Source of the DNA: S34-282 sp034422075
Lineage (GTDB): Bacteria > Chloroflexota > Dehalococcoidia > Lucifugimonadales > Australimonadaceae
DNA: 53,306 bases
NCBI GenBank assembly: GCA_034422075.1
Contig: DAOUJX010000072.1
Span: 1 to 53,306 of the forward strand
Direction: 5' to 3'
Numbering within the stretch: the first letter of the stretch is position 1; each line of letters opens with the position of its first letter. This document shows positions 43,338 through 51,640 of the stretch, piece by piece. The notes beneath the pieces were generated by a model, which made no database searches, was not told the DNA's origin, and worked only from the letters and a program-made list of their open reading frames with translations. The translations under genes were made by a program, and so were the position numbers.

Positions 43338-43622
43338 ATGCTCGCCGTCACCGATGCAGCAAAGCGCCAGTTGCACGATATCGTGAGCGCGCGCGGCCTC
43401 AGCCCAATGCAGTGCCTGCGTCTCACGATCCCGCCCAAGTGGACAGGCGAGGGCGAGTTCGGCATCGTCATCGACGAACCTGCACCCGACGACATGGTGG
43501 TGGCCCACGCCGGTTCTCCAGTGCTGCGCATCGAGCAGCAAGTAGCGTCGCATCTGAGCCGCTCGATGCTGGATTTCAAGGAGACGCCGGCGGGAATGGG
43601 GTTTGCACTGGACGTCTACTAG
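43338..43622 (+). CDS. HesB/IscA-like protein lacking the cluster cysteines
   Basis: 94 residues. The fold signature is visible in LAVTDAAKRQLHDIV at the start and MLDFKETPAGMGFALD at the end, aligned with the IDYxxxxxGxGFxxxNP region of IscA. The CxGC pair is absent, and only one cysteine (MQCLRL, near residue 26) remains. Normal Fe-S scaffold chemistry is therefore unlikely. It begins 3 bp after truB, so it is cotranscribed, and converges with the LLM gene 19 bp downstream. Function unknown. Confidence 0.65.
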   Translation: MLAVTDAAKRQLHDIVSARGLSPMQCLRLTIPPKWTGEGEFGIVIDEPAPDDMVVAHAGSPVLRIEQQVASHLSRSMLDFKETPAGMGFALDVY

Positions 43623-43641
43623 TCCACGTCCGCCGGTCGCC

Positions 43642-44580
43642 CTATGCAAACGCCGGCATGACCTCGTCCGCGAAGAGTCCCAGTGTCTCGCGGTCCGAGT
43701 TGGCCACGGAGAAGAAGACCGCCTGGCAGCCCTGCGCCTCGAACGCGCGAAGTCGCTCGACGACCTCGTCCGGGCTGCCAACCATGCTTGGGTAGCCCTC
43801 GGGCAGGCGCCCCCCGCACACGTTCCACTTCTCCCACGCCTTCTCGGGTGTTGCGGCTAGGCAGAGGCGGTCGAGCTTCGTCACCTCGATCTCGTCGACG
43901 GGCCTGCCTGCGCGATCGAGGTGCCTCTTGAGCACGTCGAGCTTGTGTGCGAAGACATCCGGCGTGGCCATCATGAGGTTGCACATATCCGCCTCTTCCG
44001 CGGCGATGCGCAGCGTCAGTTGCTCGCCGACGCCACCTACGAGGATGCGTGGTCGCGGCGACTGAAGCGGCTTCGGCTCCAGGATGGCCTCGCGCGCGAC
44101 GAAGTGCCTTCCCTCGTAGGTTGCGGGAGCATCGCGCCACATCGCCTTTGCCAAGCGCACGGCATCGCGGAGTTGGCCGAGGCGCGTTCCCGGGCGGGGG
44201 AAGGGGTACCCGTAGCCCTCGTACTCGGCCTCGAACCAGCCGCCGCCGATGCCTAGGATCGCGCGCCCACCGCTGAGCACGTCGAGCGTTGTAGCGATCT
44301 TGGCAAGCAGCGCTGGGTTGCGGTAGCCGACGGCAGTGACCATGGTGGTCAGCTCTAGTCGCTCGGTGCTGACGGCAATGGCGCCCAGCGTCGTCCACGC
44401 CTCCATGAAAGGCTCGTCGCCTGGCCCGACCCCGGGGATTTGCCAGAGGTGGTCCATAACGGAGAGGTAGTCGAAGCCGCTGGCGTCGAGCCACTGCACG
44501 CGCTCCTTGAGTTCGGGCCAAATCTCGCGCGGCGAGCCCGTGGCTGTCAGGAAAGAGTTGTTGTGCAGTCCGAACTTCAT
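43642..44580 (-). CDS. LLM-class F420- or flavin-dependent oxidoreductase
   Basis: 312 residues of the luciferase-like superfamily. MKFGLHNNSF, FDYLSVMDHLWQIPG, GRAILGIGGGWFEAEYEGYG and ILVGGVGEQLTLRIAAEEAD resemble the F420-dependent subgroup, but the choice between F420 and FMN cannot be settled by eye. AGGAGG lies 6-7 nt upstream of ATG 44580. Divergent from the alpha/beta hydrolase, with 113 bp between starts. Confidence 0.85.
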   Translation of the reverse strand: MKFGLHNNSFLTATGSPREIWPELKERVQWLDASGFDYLSVMDHLWQIPGVGPGDEPFMEAWTTLGAIAVSTERLELTTMVTAVGYRNPALLAKIATTLDVLSGGRAILGIGGGWFEAEYEGYGYPFPRPGTRLGQLRDAVRLAKAMWRDAPATYEGRHFVAREAILEPKPLQSPRPRILVGGVGEQLTLRIAAEEADMCNLMMATPDVFAHKLDVLKRHLDRAGRPVDEIEVTKLDRLCLAATPEKAWEKWNVCGGRLPEGYPSMVGSPDEVVERLRAFEAQGCQAVFFSVANSDRETLGLFADEVMPAFA

Positions 44581-44693
44581 GGACGAGCCTCCTGCGAGTC
44601 GGGGTGGCGCAAGGATAGCGTTTTCGAGGCGTTGACGCGGAAGGGGTGCATACGTAGCCTGTGCGCCTAGTCGGACGACTGTGGAGGGATGCG

Positions 44694-45557
44694 ATGGCTG
44701 CGGCTCCGTGGCGCGAGAATTGGGTCCTGGCGCGCGATATCAAGACGCACTACGTCGAGGCGGGTGACGACGGGCCGGCTCTCGTCATGCTGCACGGGGG
44801 CGGACCAGGAGCATCGGGGGCTGCGGGCTTTCGACGGCTCATCCCGCTCATGAGCGAGCACTTCCGCATCTACGCGCCTGACCAGTTGTCGTACGGGCTG
44901 ACGGAGGCGCCAACGATCGCATGGCCGGTGCTAGCGCACCACAGCCTGATCAACCATGTGCGCGACTGGATGGACGCGCTGTGCCTCGACGACATCTACC
45001 TCATCGGCAACTCTCAGGGGGCGTACGTGGCGGCGCGGTACGCACTGGATTTCCCGGGCCGGGTGAGGAAGCTCTTCATGATAGGCAGCGGTACGATTGC
45101 GCAGGCGTATGGGCTGCCGCAGCCGGACAACGATGCGCGCCGCGCGCTGAGGGACTTTGACGGTACCGCGCCGACGCTGCGCCGCTTCCTCGAGGGCATC
45201 GTCTACGACAAGGCCACGGTGACGGACGAGCTGGTAGAGAGCCGTGTCGCCGCGTTCAACCGGCCAGGCATCCCCGAGATGACGAAGTCGTTCAATGAGG
45301 GCCGGGAGCGCATATTCGCCAACGCGTTCTGGCGCGAGCGGTTCATGCTGAAGGGGCGGCTGGAGAAGCTATCCATCCCTGCAATGATGGTCTGGGGCAA
45401 GCAGGACGCGTTCGCTCCGGTGGAGATGGGCTACGAGTTGGAGAAGCTGCTGCCCAACGTCGATTTCGTCTACGCCGACGATGCCGGCCACCAAGTGCAG
45501 ACCGACTGCCCTGAGCTGGTGGCCGAGCTGGCTACACCGTTCTTCCTGGGAGGGTAA
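44694..45557 (+). CDS. Alpha/beta hydrolase, meta-cleavage-product hydrolase-like
   Basis: 287 residues. The oxyanion region is LVMLHGGGPGASGAAGF, the nucleophile elbow LIGNSQGAYVAARYA (Ser), the acid in VWGKQDAFAP (Asp) and the base in DDAGHQVQTDCPE (His). The HGGGPGASG and GNSQG motifs are typical of BphD/HsaD/MhpC hydrolases that cleave C-C bonds in ring-cleavage products. ATG 44694 has GGAGGG 5 nt upstream; the GTG at 44661 is less likely. 24 bp before the MFS gene. No ring-cleaving dioxygenase is nearby. Confidence 0.83.
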   Translation: MAAAPWRENWVLARDIKTHYVEAGDDGPALVMLHGGGPGASGAAGFRRLIPLMSEHFRIYAPDQLSYGLTEAPTIAWPVLAHHSLINHVRDWMDALCLDDIYLIGNSQGAYVAARYALDFPGRVRKLFMIGSGTIAQAYGLPQPDNDARRALRDFDGTAPTLRRFLEGIVYDKATVTDELVESRVAAFNRPGIPEMTKSFNEGRERIFANAFWRERFMLKGRLEKLSIPAMMVWGKQDAFAPVEMGYELEKLLPNVDFVYADDAGHQVQTDCPELVAELATPFFLGG

Positions 45558-45568
45558 GGAGGCAGGTG

Positions 45569-45574
45569 TAGACT
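45569..45574 (+). promoter_or_regulatory. -10 element of the MFS gene, leaderless arrangement
   Basis: TAGACT, then exactly 7 nt, then ATG 45582. An alternative is readthrough from the hydrolase gene with AAGGAGG (17-23 nt before the ATG), which is rather far for ribosome binding. Confidence 0.45.
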
Positions 45575-45581
45575 AGCGGCG

Positions 45582-46883
45582 ATGGAGGCCCAGGGGCATA
45601 CGGCGCGGCGCCGGCCGTTTTACGGATGGTTCATAGTCGGCGGGTACTTCATTGCAGGCGTCGTCGGGTCCGGGACGACCTTGTGGGGATTCCAGGTCTT
45701 CTATACGCCGATGTCGGAGGACCTGGGCTGGAGCCGTGGACAGTTCACCAGCGTACTCATGTTCCGTGCGCTGTTGATGGGTGTCGCCACCATCTTCATG
45801 GGGCGGCTAATGGACAAGCCAGGCTGGCCACCCATCGTGATGAGCGCATCGGCATTGCTGCTTGGCGCGAGTGTCGTGCTGCTCAGCACCGTCAACTCTT
45901 ACTGGCAGTACTTTGTCTACTTTGTAATCCTCGGCGGATTGGGGTTCGGCGGCGCCGGGGGCATCCTGTACCAGGCGCTCGTGCCGAAGTGGTTCCTGCG
46001 GATGCGCGGCCGCGCGATCGCGTACGGCAGCGCGGGAACGGCGGTTGGCGCGTTCATCTACCCCACGTTCGCCAACCTGACCATCGACGCTGTGGGCTGG
46101 CGCTGGGCGTGGGTCATTATGGGCGTTACCGCGGTCGTCTTGCTCCTGCCCATCTCAATGCTGGTCCGTCGCGCGCCGGAGGACAGAGGGCTGCTGCCGG
46201 ACGGTGACACTGAAGCGCAGGTAGCGACGCGGCGCGAGGCGATGCGGGCCGCCGGACGCCAGGAAGAGCACTCGTTTACAACGACCGATGCGCTACGGCA
46301 CCGGACGACGTGGTTCATCGTGTTGGCCGGGATGCTGGCGGCGCCGACGATGGTCGGGCTGACGGCCAACTGGGTCCTCCACTTCGAGAACATCGGGTTC
46401 GAGCGCGCACAGGCCGCCAGCATCGTCTCGATTTACGGCAGCGCGTCGATCGTCTCACGGCTGATCTGGGGGTACTTTCTCGATCGCTTCCACGTGCGGT
46501 CGGTGGCCATTGCCCATGCGGTGTTGACGGCGGGGACGCTCCTATTCCTGCTGCAAGCTACGACCTACCCTGTCGCCGTGGCGTACGGGTTCACACAGGG
46601 GTTGGTGCTGGGCGGCTACCTGGCGATACAGCCGCTCATATGGGCAAACTTCTACGGGCGACATCATCTCGGTGCAATCCGCGGGACGTTCATGCCATTT
46701 AACGTCCTCACGCAAGCGCTCGCGCCGTTCGCGATTGCATCGAGCGCCGACGCCTACGACTCCTACAAGCCCGCCTTCTTCGTGCTGTTGGCGTTCTGGT
46801 TGATGAACGCGGTGTGCATGGCACTGGCTAAGCCGCTGCCACGGCCTAGGGAGCACCAACCCGAGCCGTCGTCTGCCGGGTAG
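45582..46883 (+). CDS. Major facilitator superfamily transporter
   Basis: 433 residues with twelve predicted membrane helices and a central hydrophilic loop (about 205-235). The opening FYGWFIVGGYFIAGVVGSG and WSRGQFTSVLMF and the A-like motif near GRLMDKPG resemble the oxalate/formate antiporter-like (OFA, monocarboxylate) branch. It follows the alpha/beta hydrolase and probably moves a carboxylate or related degradation substrate across the cytoplasmic membrane. The next gene is convergent, one base away. Confidence 0.87.
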   Translation: MEAQGHTARRRPFYGWFIVGGYFIAGVVGSGTTLWGFQVFYTPMSEDLGWSRGQFTSVLMFRALLMGVATIFMGRLMDKPGWPPIVMSASALLLGASVVLLSTVNSYWQYFVYFVILGGLGFGGAGGILYQALVPKWFLRMRGRAIAYGSAGTAVGAFIYPTFANLTIDAVGWRWAWVIMGVTAVVLLLPISMLVRRAPEDRGLLPDGDTEAQVATRREAMRAAGRQEEHSFTTTDALRHRTTWFIVLAGMLAAPTMVGLTANWVLHFENIGFERAQAASIVSIYGSASIVSRLIWGYFLDRFHVRSVAIAHAVLTAGTLLFLLQATTYPVAVAYGFTQGLVLGGYLAIQPLIWANFYGRHHLGAIRGTFMPFNVLTQALAPFAIASSADAYDSYKPAFFVLLAFWLMNAVCMALAKPLPRPREHQPEPSSAG

Positions 46884-46884
46884 C

Positions 46885-47532
46885 CTAGAACGTCACGGGC
46901 TGGCCCCAGCGCTCTTCGAACGTCACTTCGTCGATAGGGACGCGGGACTTGGGGCCGTGTCGCTCGCCTCCTGTACCGGCGGGGTAGCCGAGCGGGATGA
47001 GGCACGTCGGCTCGATGCCCTCCGGCAGCCCGAGGTAGTCACGGAACTCGTCGAGGCACCATCTGAAGCTAGTGGTGATAGTGCCGCCCAGCCCCACGCC
47101 TCTTGCCGCAAGCAGCAGGTTCTGAACGCCCGGGTAGGTCTGGCCGAAGGGGCCGACGCTGAACGGGCCCTGGCTTACGTTGGCTTGCGCGCAGGCGATG
47201 ACGATCACGGGCACGCTCTTCAAATGCGCGGCGAAATCGTCGCCGGGAGCGGCAGCAGACGGTGGTGCCGGCCTGCGGTCTTGGCCGGTGCGACGCGCCT
47301 CCGCAGCGCGCTCGCCCGCCTTAGCGACGAGTTCGGACACCTTGGCGCGCCCCTCGTCGCTGCGAATGACCAACCACCGCCATGGCTGACGATTGCCTCC
47401 GCTCGGCGCTTGGCCGGCGGCATCGAGCACACGACGCAGCACATCGCTGGGGACGGGGTCGGGCTTGAAGCGGCGGATGGCGCGGGTGGTGTAGAGCGCT
47501 TCGAATAGGCCGAGGGTGTCGTCGCTGGTCAT
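46885..47532 (-). CDS. Nitroreductase-family flavoprotein
   Basis: 215 residues. TTRAIRRFKPDPVPSDVL and AGQAPSGGNRQPWRWLVI are the FMN-binding signature, and GVGLGGTITTSF near 155 is the usual C-terminal motif. It reduces a small electrophile or nitro compound with NAD(P)H. AGGAGG 6 nt before ATG 47532. Probably a single gene: a strong hairpin at 47609-47641 separates it from the TAXI gene. Confidence 0.88.
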   Translation of the reverse strand: MTSDDTLGLFEALYTTRAIRRFKPDPVPSDVLRRVLDAAGQAPSGGNRQPWRWLVIRSDEGRAKVSELVAKAGERAAEARRTGQDRRPAPPSAAAPGDDFAAHLKSVPVIVIACAQANVSQGPFSVGPFGQTYPGVQNLLLAARGVGLGGTITTSFRWCLDEFRDYLGLPEGIEPTCLIPLGYPAGTGGERHGPKSRVPIDEVTFEERWGQPVTF

Positions 47533-47608
47533 TGGACGCCTCCTGTCGTGCGTAGTTTGGGCGATGCAGAACGCTGCTTACCCCTCGCGCTGTCCACTAC
47601 TTGAAGGG

Positions 47609-47641
47609 ATGGGGCCGCCCTCACGTGGACGGCGGCCCCAT
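47609..47641 (-). terminator. Perfect 11-bp hairpin downstream of the TAXI gene
   Basis: Arms ATGGGGCCGCC and GGCGGCCCCAT with an 11-nt loop, 35 bp past the TAXI stop. No U tract follows on the minus strand, so it is either a hairpin-only terminator or a 3' protective stem. Confidence 0.55.
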
Positions 47642-47675
47642 CGGTGCATCTAGCGCTCTTTCGCGTGCGGCTAGG

Positions 47676-48803
47676 CTACTGGCTCGCCTGCCACTCGCGG
47701 ATGCCTTCGATGCCGTAGGTGACGCCGGCCTCCTCGTAAGCGCGTCTCGCGCCGGGGTGGAAGGCTTCTTGCGGCACGAATGCGTGCCCCACGCGCTCCT
47801 TCCAGGCCGCCGCGATGAACGGGAAGCTGGTGTCGGCCATGTCGCGGTTCGCAAGCATAGCGGACATCATCTGGTAGACGATCTCGTCCTCTACCTCAGG
47901 CGACGTCCACAGCAAGACGGTGATACCGCCTGGGCAGTACAAGTCTCTCCGCACCATCTCGTAGTCGACCTGCGCCGCAGGAGTCACCGCACCGGCCGGA
48001 ACGCGGAGCGGCTGCAGTAGTCCCGCAGCGTCCCAGACCGGGTTATCGGCTCGCATCTTCTCGAGCAACGCTTCCGGGATGTCGACCACCCAGAGCTCGT
48101 TGGTTGTCTGGGCGAGGCGGTTGTAGCCCGGGGTGAGCGAGCTGCCAAGGCCGCCGCCGAAGATGATGCCCGTCGTGGCTGCGTCGGCCTCGCGGTCGGC
48201 CAGCACCGCGTCGCCCTGCTTAGCGGACGGGATGACGGTAACCGAATCCTTGATGCCCGCAGCTTCCACGGCCATGTTGGTTATGTCCGTCAGCACCGAG
48301 CCCTGCGTACCGGGGAAGAGGCGCTTGCCTGCCAGATCCGCCACCTCATACACCTCGGGGTCATTGGTGACGATGGTGGTGCATGCGGCCGGGAAGATGG
48401 CATAGAGGGCGACGGGGTCGGGCTTGATAATGCCAGCACCGTTGTAGTCGATTCCCTGCGACCAGAGCCCGCGCGTCTCCTCATTGATGTAGAACATCGT
48501 GCGCGAATACTGCTCGGGGTTGCGAGCGAGTAGTTGCGGGACGGAAACGGCGGCGTTGGGCTCGTCGGTGTGTTCGAGCTTGATTCGCCCGTTGGTGCCG
48601 GCCTCGATCATGTCGCGGATGCCGATCGAGACCGTCCCGAAGGGGGCCATGCTCAGTACGACGTTGAACGTCGCGCTGACGGCAGTCGTGTCCTGCGCGG
48701 GTGTGGGCGTGGCGGTTGGTTCATCACCGTCGCCCCCACACGCTGCAACGAGCATGGCGACGACGGCCAAGGCGGCCAGCAAAAAGGTGGCTCGGTGTCT
48801 CAC
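47676..48803 (-). CDS. TAXI-family TRAP transporter solute-binding lipoprotein
   Basis: 375 residues from GTG 48803, which has GAGGAGG 6 nt upstream; the TTG 12 codons earlier is not needed. The lipobox is LVAAC (Cys22), followed by a Gly/Asp/Pro/Thr linker. The body fits TAXI proteins: ADLAGKRLFPGTQGSVLTDI, AAGIKDSVTVIPSAKQGDAV, then DIPEALLEKMRADNP. TAXI receptors bind dicarboxylates or glutamate-like solutes for a TRAP membrane subunit. No TRAP permease gene is in the window, so it is an orphan here. Confidence 0.85.
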   Translation of the reverse strand: MRHRATFLLAALAVVAMLVAACGGDGDEPTATPTPAQDTTAVSATFNVVLSMAPFGTVSIGIRDMIEAGTNGRIKLEHTDEPNAAVSVPQLLARNPEQYSRTMFYINEETRGLWSQGIDYNGAGIIKPDPVALYAIFPAACTTIVTNDPEVYEVADLAGKRLFPGTQGSVLTDITNMAVEAAGIKDSVTVIPSAKQGDAVLADREADAATTGIIFGGGLGSSLTPGYNRLAQTTNELWVVDIPEALLEKMRADNPVWDAAGLLQPLRVPAGAVTPAAQVDYEMVRRDLYCPGGITVLLWTSPEVEDEIVYQMMSAMLANRDMADTSFPFIAAAWKERVGHAFVPQEAFHPGARRAYEEAGVTYGIEGIREWQASQ

Positions 48804-48852
48804 GGTTGTCCTCCTCAGAGCGCGGACAAGGGGCCGCAACGGCGGATAGCGC

Positions 48853-48880
48853 GCAGCATAACAGTCGCGCCAACCGTGTC
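48853..48880 (-). promoter_or_regulatory. Promoter of the TAXI gene
   Basis: Minus strand TTGACA (48875-48880), 16-bp spacer, TATGCT (48853-48858), with TGT before the -10 as an extended element. The predicted leader is about 45 nt. It separates the gene from rho upstream. Confidence 0.7.
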
Positions 48881-48895
48881 AACGCTAGCGCGAAG

Positions 48896-50167
48896 CTAGA
48901 CTTCTTTGGTGAGCGTGGCGAGGAATTCGTCGTTGCTCTTGGTGCGGGTCATGCGCTCGATGATGCGCTCCGTTGCCTCAGCCGAATGCACGGCGTCGGA
49001 CGCGATCATGGATGCCATGCGGCGCAAGAGCCAGACCTGCCGCAGCGTTAGGTCGTTGAGCAGCAGCTCCTCGCGGCGGGTGCTGGAGCGCTGGATGTCG
49101 ATGGCGGGGAAGACGCGCCTCTCCGCCAAGCGGCGGTCGAGGTGGAGCTCCATGTTGCCGGTACCCTTGAACTCCTCGTACACCACGTCGTCCATGCGGC
49201 TGCCGGTATCGACGAGGCAGGCGGCGAGGATGGTCAGGCTGCCGCCCTCCTCCGTGTTGCGTGCGGCCCCAAAGAAGCGCTTGGGGGGGTAGAGCGCTAC
49301 GGGGTCCATGCCACCCGAGAGGGTGCGCCCGCTGCTGGGCACGGCGAGGTTGTAGGCGCGGGTGAGGCGCGTGATGGAGTCGAGAAGAATCACGACATCG
49401 CGGCCCATCTCAACGAGCCTCTTGGCACGCTCCAAGCACAACTCCGCCGCGCGGCAGTGGTCCTCCACCGGCTCGTCGAACGTTGAGCTGTATACCTCGC
49501 CATCGACGGAGCGTTTGATGTCGGTCACCTCCTCAGGCCGCTCGCCGATAAGGGCGACCATCAGGTGGAGGTCAGTGTAGTTGGCGGTAATACCGGCGGC
49601 GATTTGCTTGAGGAGCGTGGTCTTGCCTGCCTTGGGGGGCGCGACGATGAGGCCGCGCTGGCCACGCCCAATCGGCGCAACCAAGTCGATCATCCGTGTC
49701 GCGAGCCCCTCCTTGGTCGTCTCCAAGCGCACCTGGACGTCGGGGAAGACGGGAGTGAGGATCTCGAAGTTGGGGCGCCTGCGCGCCTGCTCAGGGTCCA
49801 TCCCGTTGACCGACTCGATGCGCGTGAGCCCGTGGTAACGCTCCGACTCCCGGGGAGGGCGCGCCTGGCCCATGACGTAGTCCCCCGTACGCAGCCCGAA
49901 GCGGCGCACGTGTGAGTGGGAGACGTAGACGTCGGTCTGGCCTGGGCGATGCGAGGTCTGGCGCAGGAATGCGTAGCCATCCGACATCATGTCGACGACG
50001 CCGCCAGCCAACAGGTAGTCCTGCTCTTCGGCGTGGGCGCGCAGGACGAGGTTGAGCAACTCGTCGGAGCGCATTTGGTCTACAGGCTTGCCATTGGCGA
50101 GGTCTTGCTCGCGCACGATGTCGACGAGCCTTTCCTGCGGCAACTGCCTCAATTCGGCGATGTTCAT
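48896..50167 (-). CDS. rho: Transcription termination factor Rho
   Basis: 423 residues from ATG 50167, the compact form. The N-terminal helical region (LRQLPQERLVDIVREQDL) and cold-shock RNA-binding domain (DGYAFLRQTSHRPGQTDVYV) precede the hexameric ATPase with Walker A APPKAGKTTLLKQ, DVVILLDSITRLTRAYN and the Q-loop region NMELHLDRRLAERRVFPAID. No insertion domain is present. The frame extension to 50290 runs through the promoter and is rejected. Confidence 0.96.
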   Translation of the reverse strand: MNIAELRQLPQERLVDIVREQDLANGKPVDQMRSDELLNLVLRAHAEEQDYLLAGGVVDMMSDGYAFLRQTSHRPGQTDVYVSHSHVRRFGLRTGDYVMGQARPPRESERYHGLTRIESVNGMDPEQARRRPNFEILTPVFPDVQVRLETTKEGLATRMIDLVAPIGRGQRGLIVAPPKAGKTTLLKQIAAGITANYTDLHLMVALIGERPEEVTDIKRSVDGEVYSSTFDEPVEDHCRAAELCLERAKRLVEMGRDVVILLDSITRLTRAYNLAVPSSGRTLSGGMDPVALYPPKRFFGAARNTEEGGSLTILAACLVDTGSRMDDVVYEEFKGTGNMELHLDRRLAERRVFPAIDIQRSSTRREELLLNDLTLRQVWLLRRMASMIASDAVHSAEATERIIERMTRTKSNDEFLATLTKEV

Positions 50168-50262
50168 GTCAGGAACTTCCGCGACTGCTGTCGCTGGGGT
50201 CTGCCTTGCAATTGATTGGGTATGGGAGATGGCGCAAACGCACCGCGAACCAGAACGGCGAC

Positions 50263-50290
50263 ATGGTAGCACAAGAGATGCAGGATGCAA
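50263..50290 (-). promoter_or_regulatory. Promoter of rho
   Basis: Minus strand TTGCAT (50285-50290), 16-bp spacer, TACCAT (50263-50268), preceded by TGC. The leader of about 90 nt is long enough for the autoregulation known for rho in other bacteria. Confidence 0.65.
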
Positions 50291-50351
50291 TAGCCCTTGC
50301 CTCTCATCTGTGTCTCGTCGTCCCTACCCTGAGTAGAAAGGCGAAGGGTTC

Positions 50352-51404
50352 CTAGAACTGGCGCAAGAAGCGGATGTCATTGGCAAGGAAGAAGCGGATG
50401 TCCTCGATCCCGTACTTGAGCATTGCGATGCGTTCGGGGCCCATGCCGAAAGCGAAGCCTGTGTAGACGCTGGGGTCGTAGCCGACGCCGCGCAGGACAT
50501 CGGGATGCACCATTCCCGCGCCCATGATCTCCAGCCAGCCGGATCCGCGGCATACGCGGCAGGAAGGCTCACCACCCTCGCATTTGAAGCAATCTACAGC
50601 CACGTCGACACCGGGCTCGACGAAGGGGAAGTAGTCGCAACGGAAGCGCACCCTGCGGCTCTCGCCAAAGAGCCGCCGTGCGAACTCGTGGACGGTGTGC
50701 TTCAGGTTCGCCAGGCTAATGCCCTTGTCCACCACCAACCCTTCTACTTGGTGGAACTGCGATTCGTGCGTGGCGTCCGTGGCCTCATAGCGATACACCT
50801 TGCCGGGGACGACGACGCGAACAGGGGGGCGCTGGAGTTCCATGATGCGCGCCTGCATTGGCGATGTGTGCGTACGTAGCAACATGGAGAAATCGCCCGA
50901 TGCATCGCGGTTGGCATCGACCCAAAATGTGTCGAACATGTCGCGCGCCGGGTGGTCCTTGGGGATGTTAAGCAGCTCGAAGTTGTAACGATCCCACTCC
51001 ACCTCAGGGCCCTCGGCCACCTGGAAGCCCATCTGCTGGAAGATAGCGCAGATGTCGCGCACGATTCGGGTTGAAGGATGGTAGCGACCGAGCGGAGCTG
51101 CGCGGCCGGGCAAAGTAATGTCGAGCGCTTCACCCTGGAGAGCCTCCAGCTGTTCCGATTCCAACTCGGCGAGACGCGCGGTCAGCGCGTCCTCTAACGC
51201 GCGCTTGACGGCGTTGCCCTCAGCGCCGAGGGCGCGTCGCTGCTCGACCGGCAAGCTGCCGACGGAGCGCAGCACCTGCGTCAGCGTTCCGGCACGCCCG
51301 AGATGAGCTACGCGCCACTGCTCAGCCGCCTCCGCAGTGCCGACCGCACCCAAGGCGGCCAAGGCCTGCTCGCGGATGCGCTTGAGGTCGGGATGGCTCG
51401 TCAT
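50352..51404 (-). CDS. pheS: Phenylalanyl-tRNA synthetase alpha subunit
   Basis: 350 residues from ATG 51404. An N-terminal coiled coil (about 5-85) precedes the class II core: motif 2 region HTSPMQARIMELQRPPVRVV with YRYEATDATHESQFHQVEG, and motif 3 GFAFGMGPERIAMLKYGIED. The cysteine set CFKCEGGEPSCRVC looks like a zinc ribbon inserted before GSGWLEIMGAGMVHP, as in many thermophile-type PheS. pheT does not follow; rho is next after 184 bp. The longer frame to 51527 is rejected. Confidence 0.95.
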   Translation of the reverse strand: MTSHPDLKRIREQALAALGAVGTAEAAEQWRVAHLGRAGTLTQVLRSVGSLPVEQRRALGAEGNAVKRALEDALTARLAELESEQLEALQGEALDITLPGRAAPLGRYHPSTRIVRDICAIFQQMGFQVAEGPEVEWDRYNFELLNIPKDHPARDMFDTFWVDANRDASGDFSMLLRTHTSPMQARIMELQRPPVRVVVPGKVYRYEATDATHESQFHQVEGLVVDKGISLANLKHTVHEFARRLFGESRRVRFRCDYFPFVEPGVDVAVDCFKCEGGEPSCRVCRGSGWLEIMGAGMVHPDVLRGVGYDPSVYTGFAFGMGPERIAMLKYGIEDIRFFLANDIRFLRQF

Positions 51405-51416
51405 GGGAATAGGAGA

Positions 51417-51425
51417 AGTATAGCA
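51417..51425 (-). promoter_or_regulatory. Extended -10 of pheS
   Basis: Minus strand TGC-TATACT, 12 nt before ATG 51404. The predicted leader is only about 5 nt, so there is no room for a T-box. Confidence 0.65.
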
Positions 51426-51557
51426 AGAGCCTCCGGTGTCAGCCTCTCCACGCCGGAAGAAGGGGATTCGATAATATCTTGATATTTGGAGGGTATTTCG
51501 GGGCCAGTTAAGGTGCAGAAGCCGCAAGCGCAGGCGGAGTGCAGCACCAGGGACATT

Positions 51558-51566
51558 TGGTAGAAT
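51558..51566 (+). promoter_or_regulatory. Extended -10 of the NEW3/ABC unit
   Basis: TGG-TAGAAT; the predicted start near 51573 leaves a leader of about 70 nt. The AT-rich stretch 51467-51500 upstream contains AATATC-TT-GATATT (51473-51486), a possible operator between this unit and pheS. Confidence 0.5.
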
Positions 51567-51640
51567 GTCCGGCTAGGCGCGTTTCCAGCAAGGCCTGCAG
51601 GCGCGCCACGACCTTCATGCAGAACGAGTCGTCGAGAGGA

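Noticed and set aside
51405..51540. T-box riboswitch upstream of pheS
   Set aside because: The predicted leader is about 5 nt and no T-box sequence is present.
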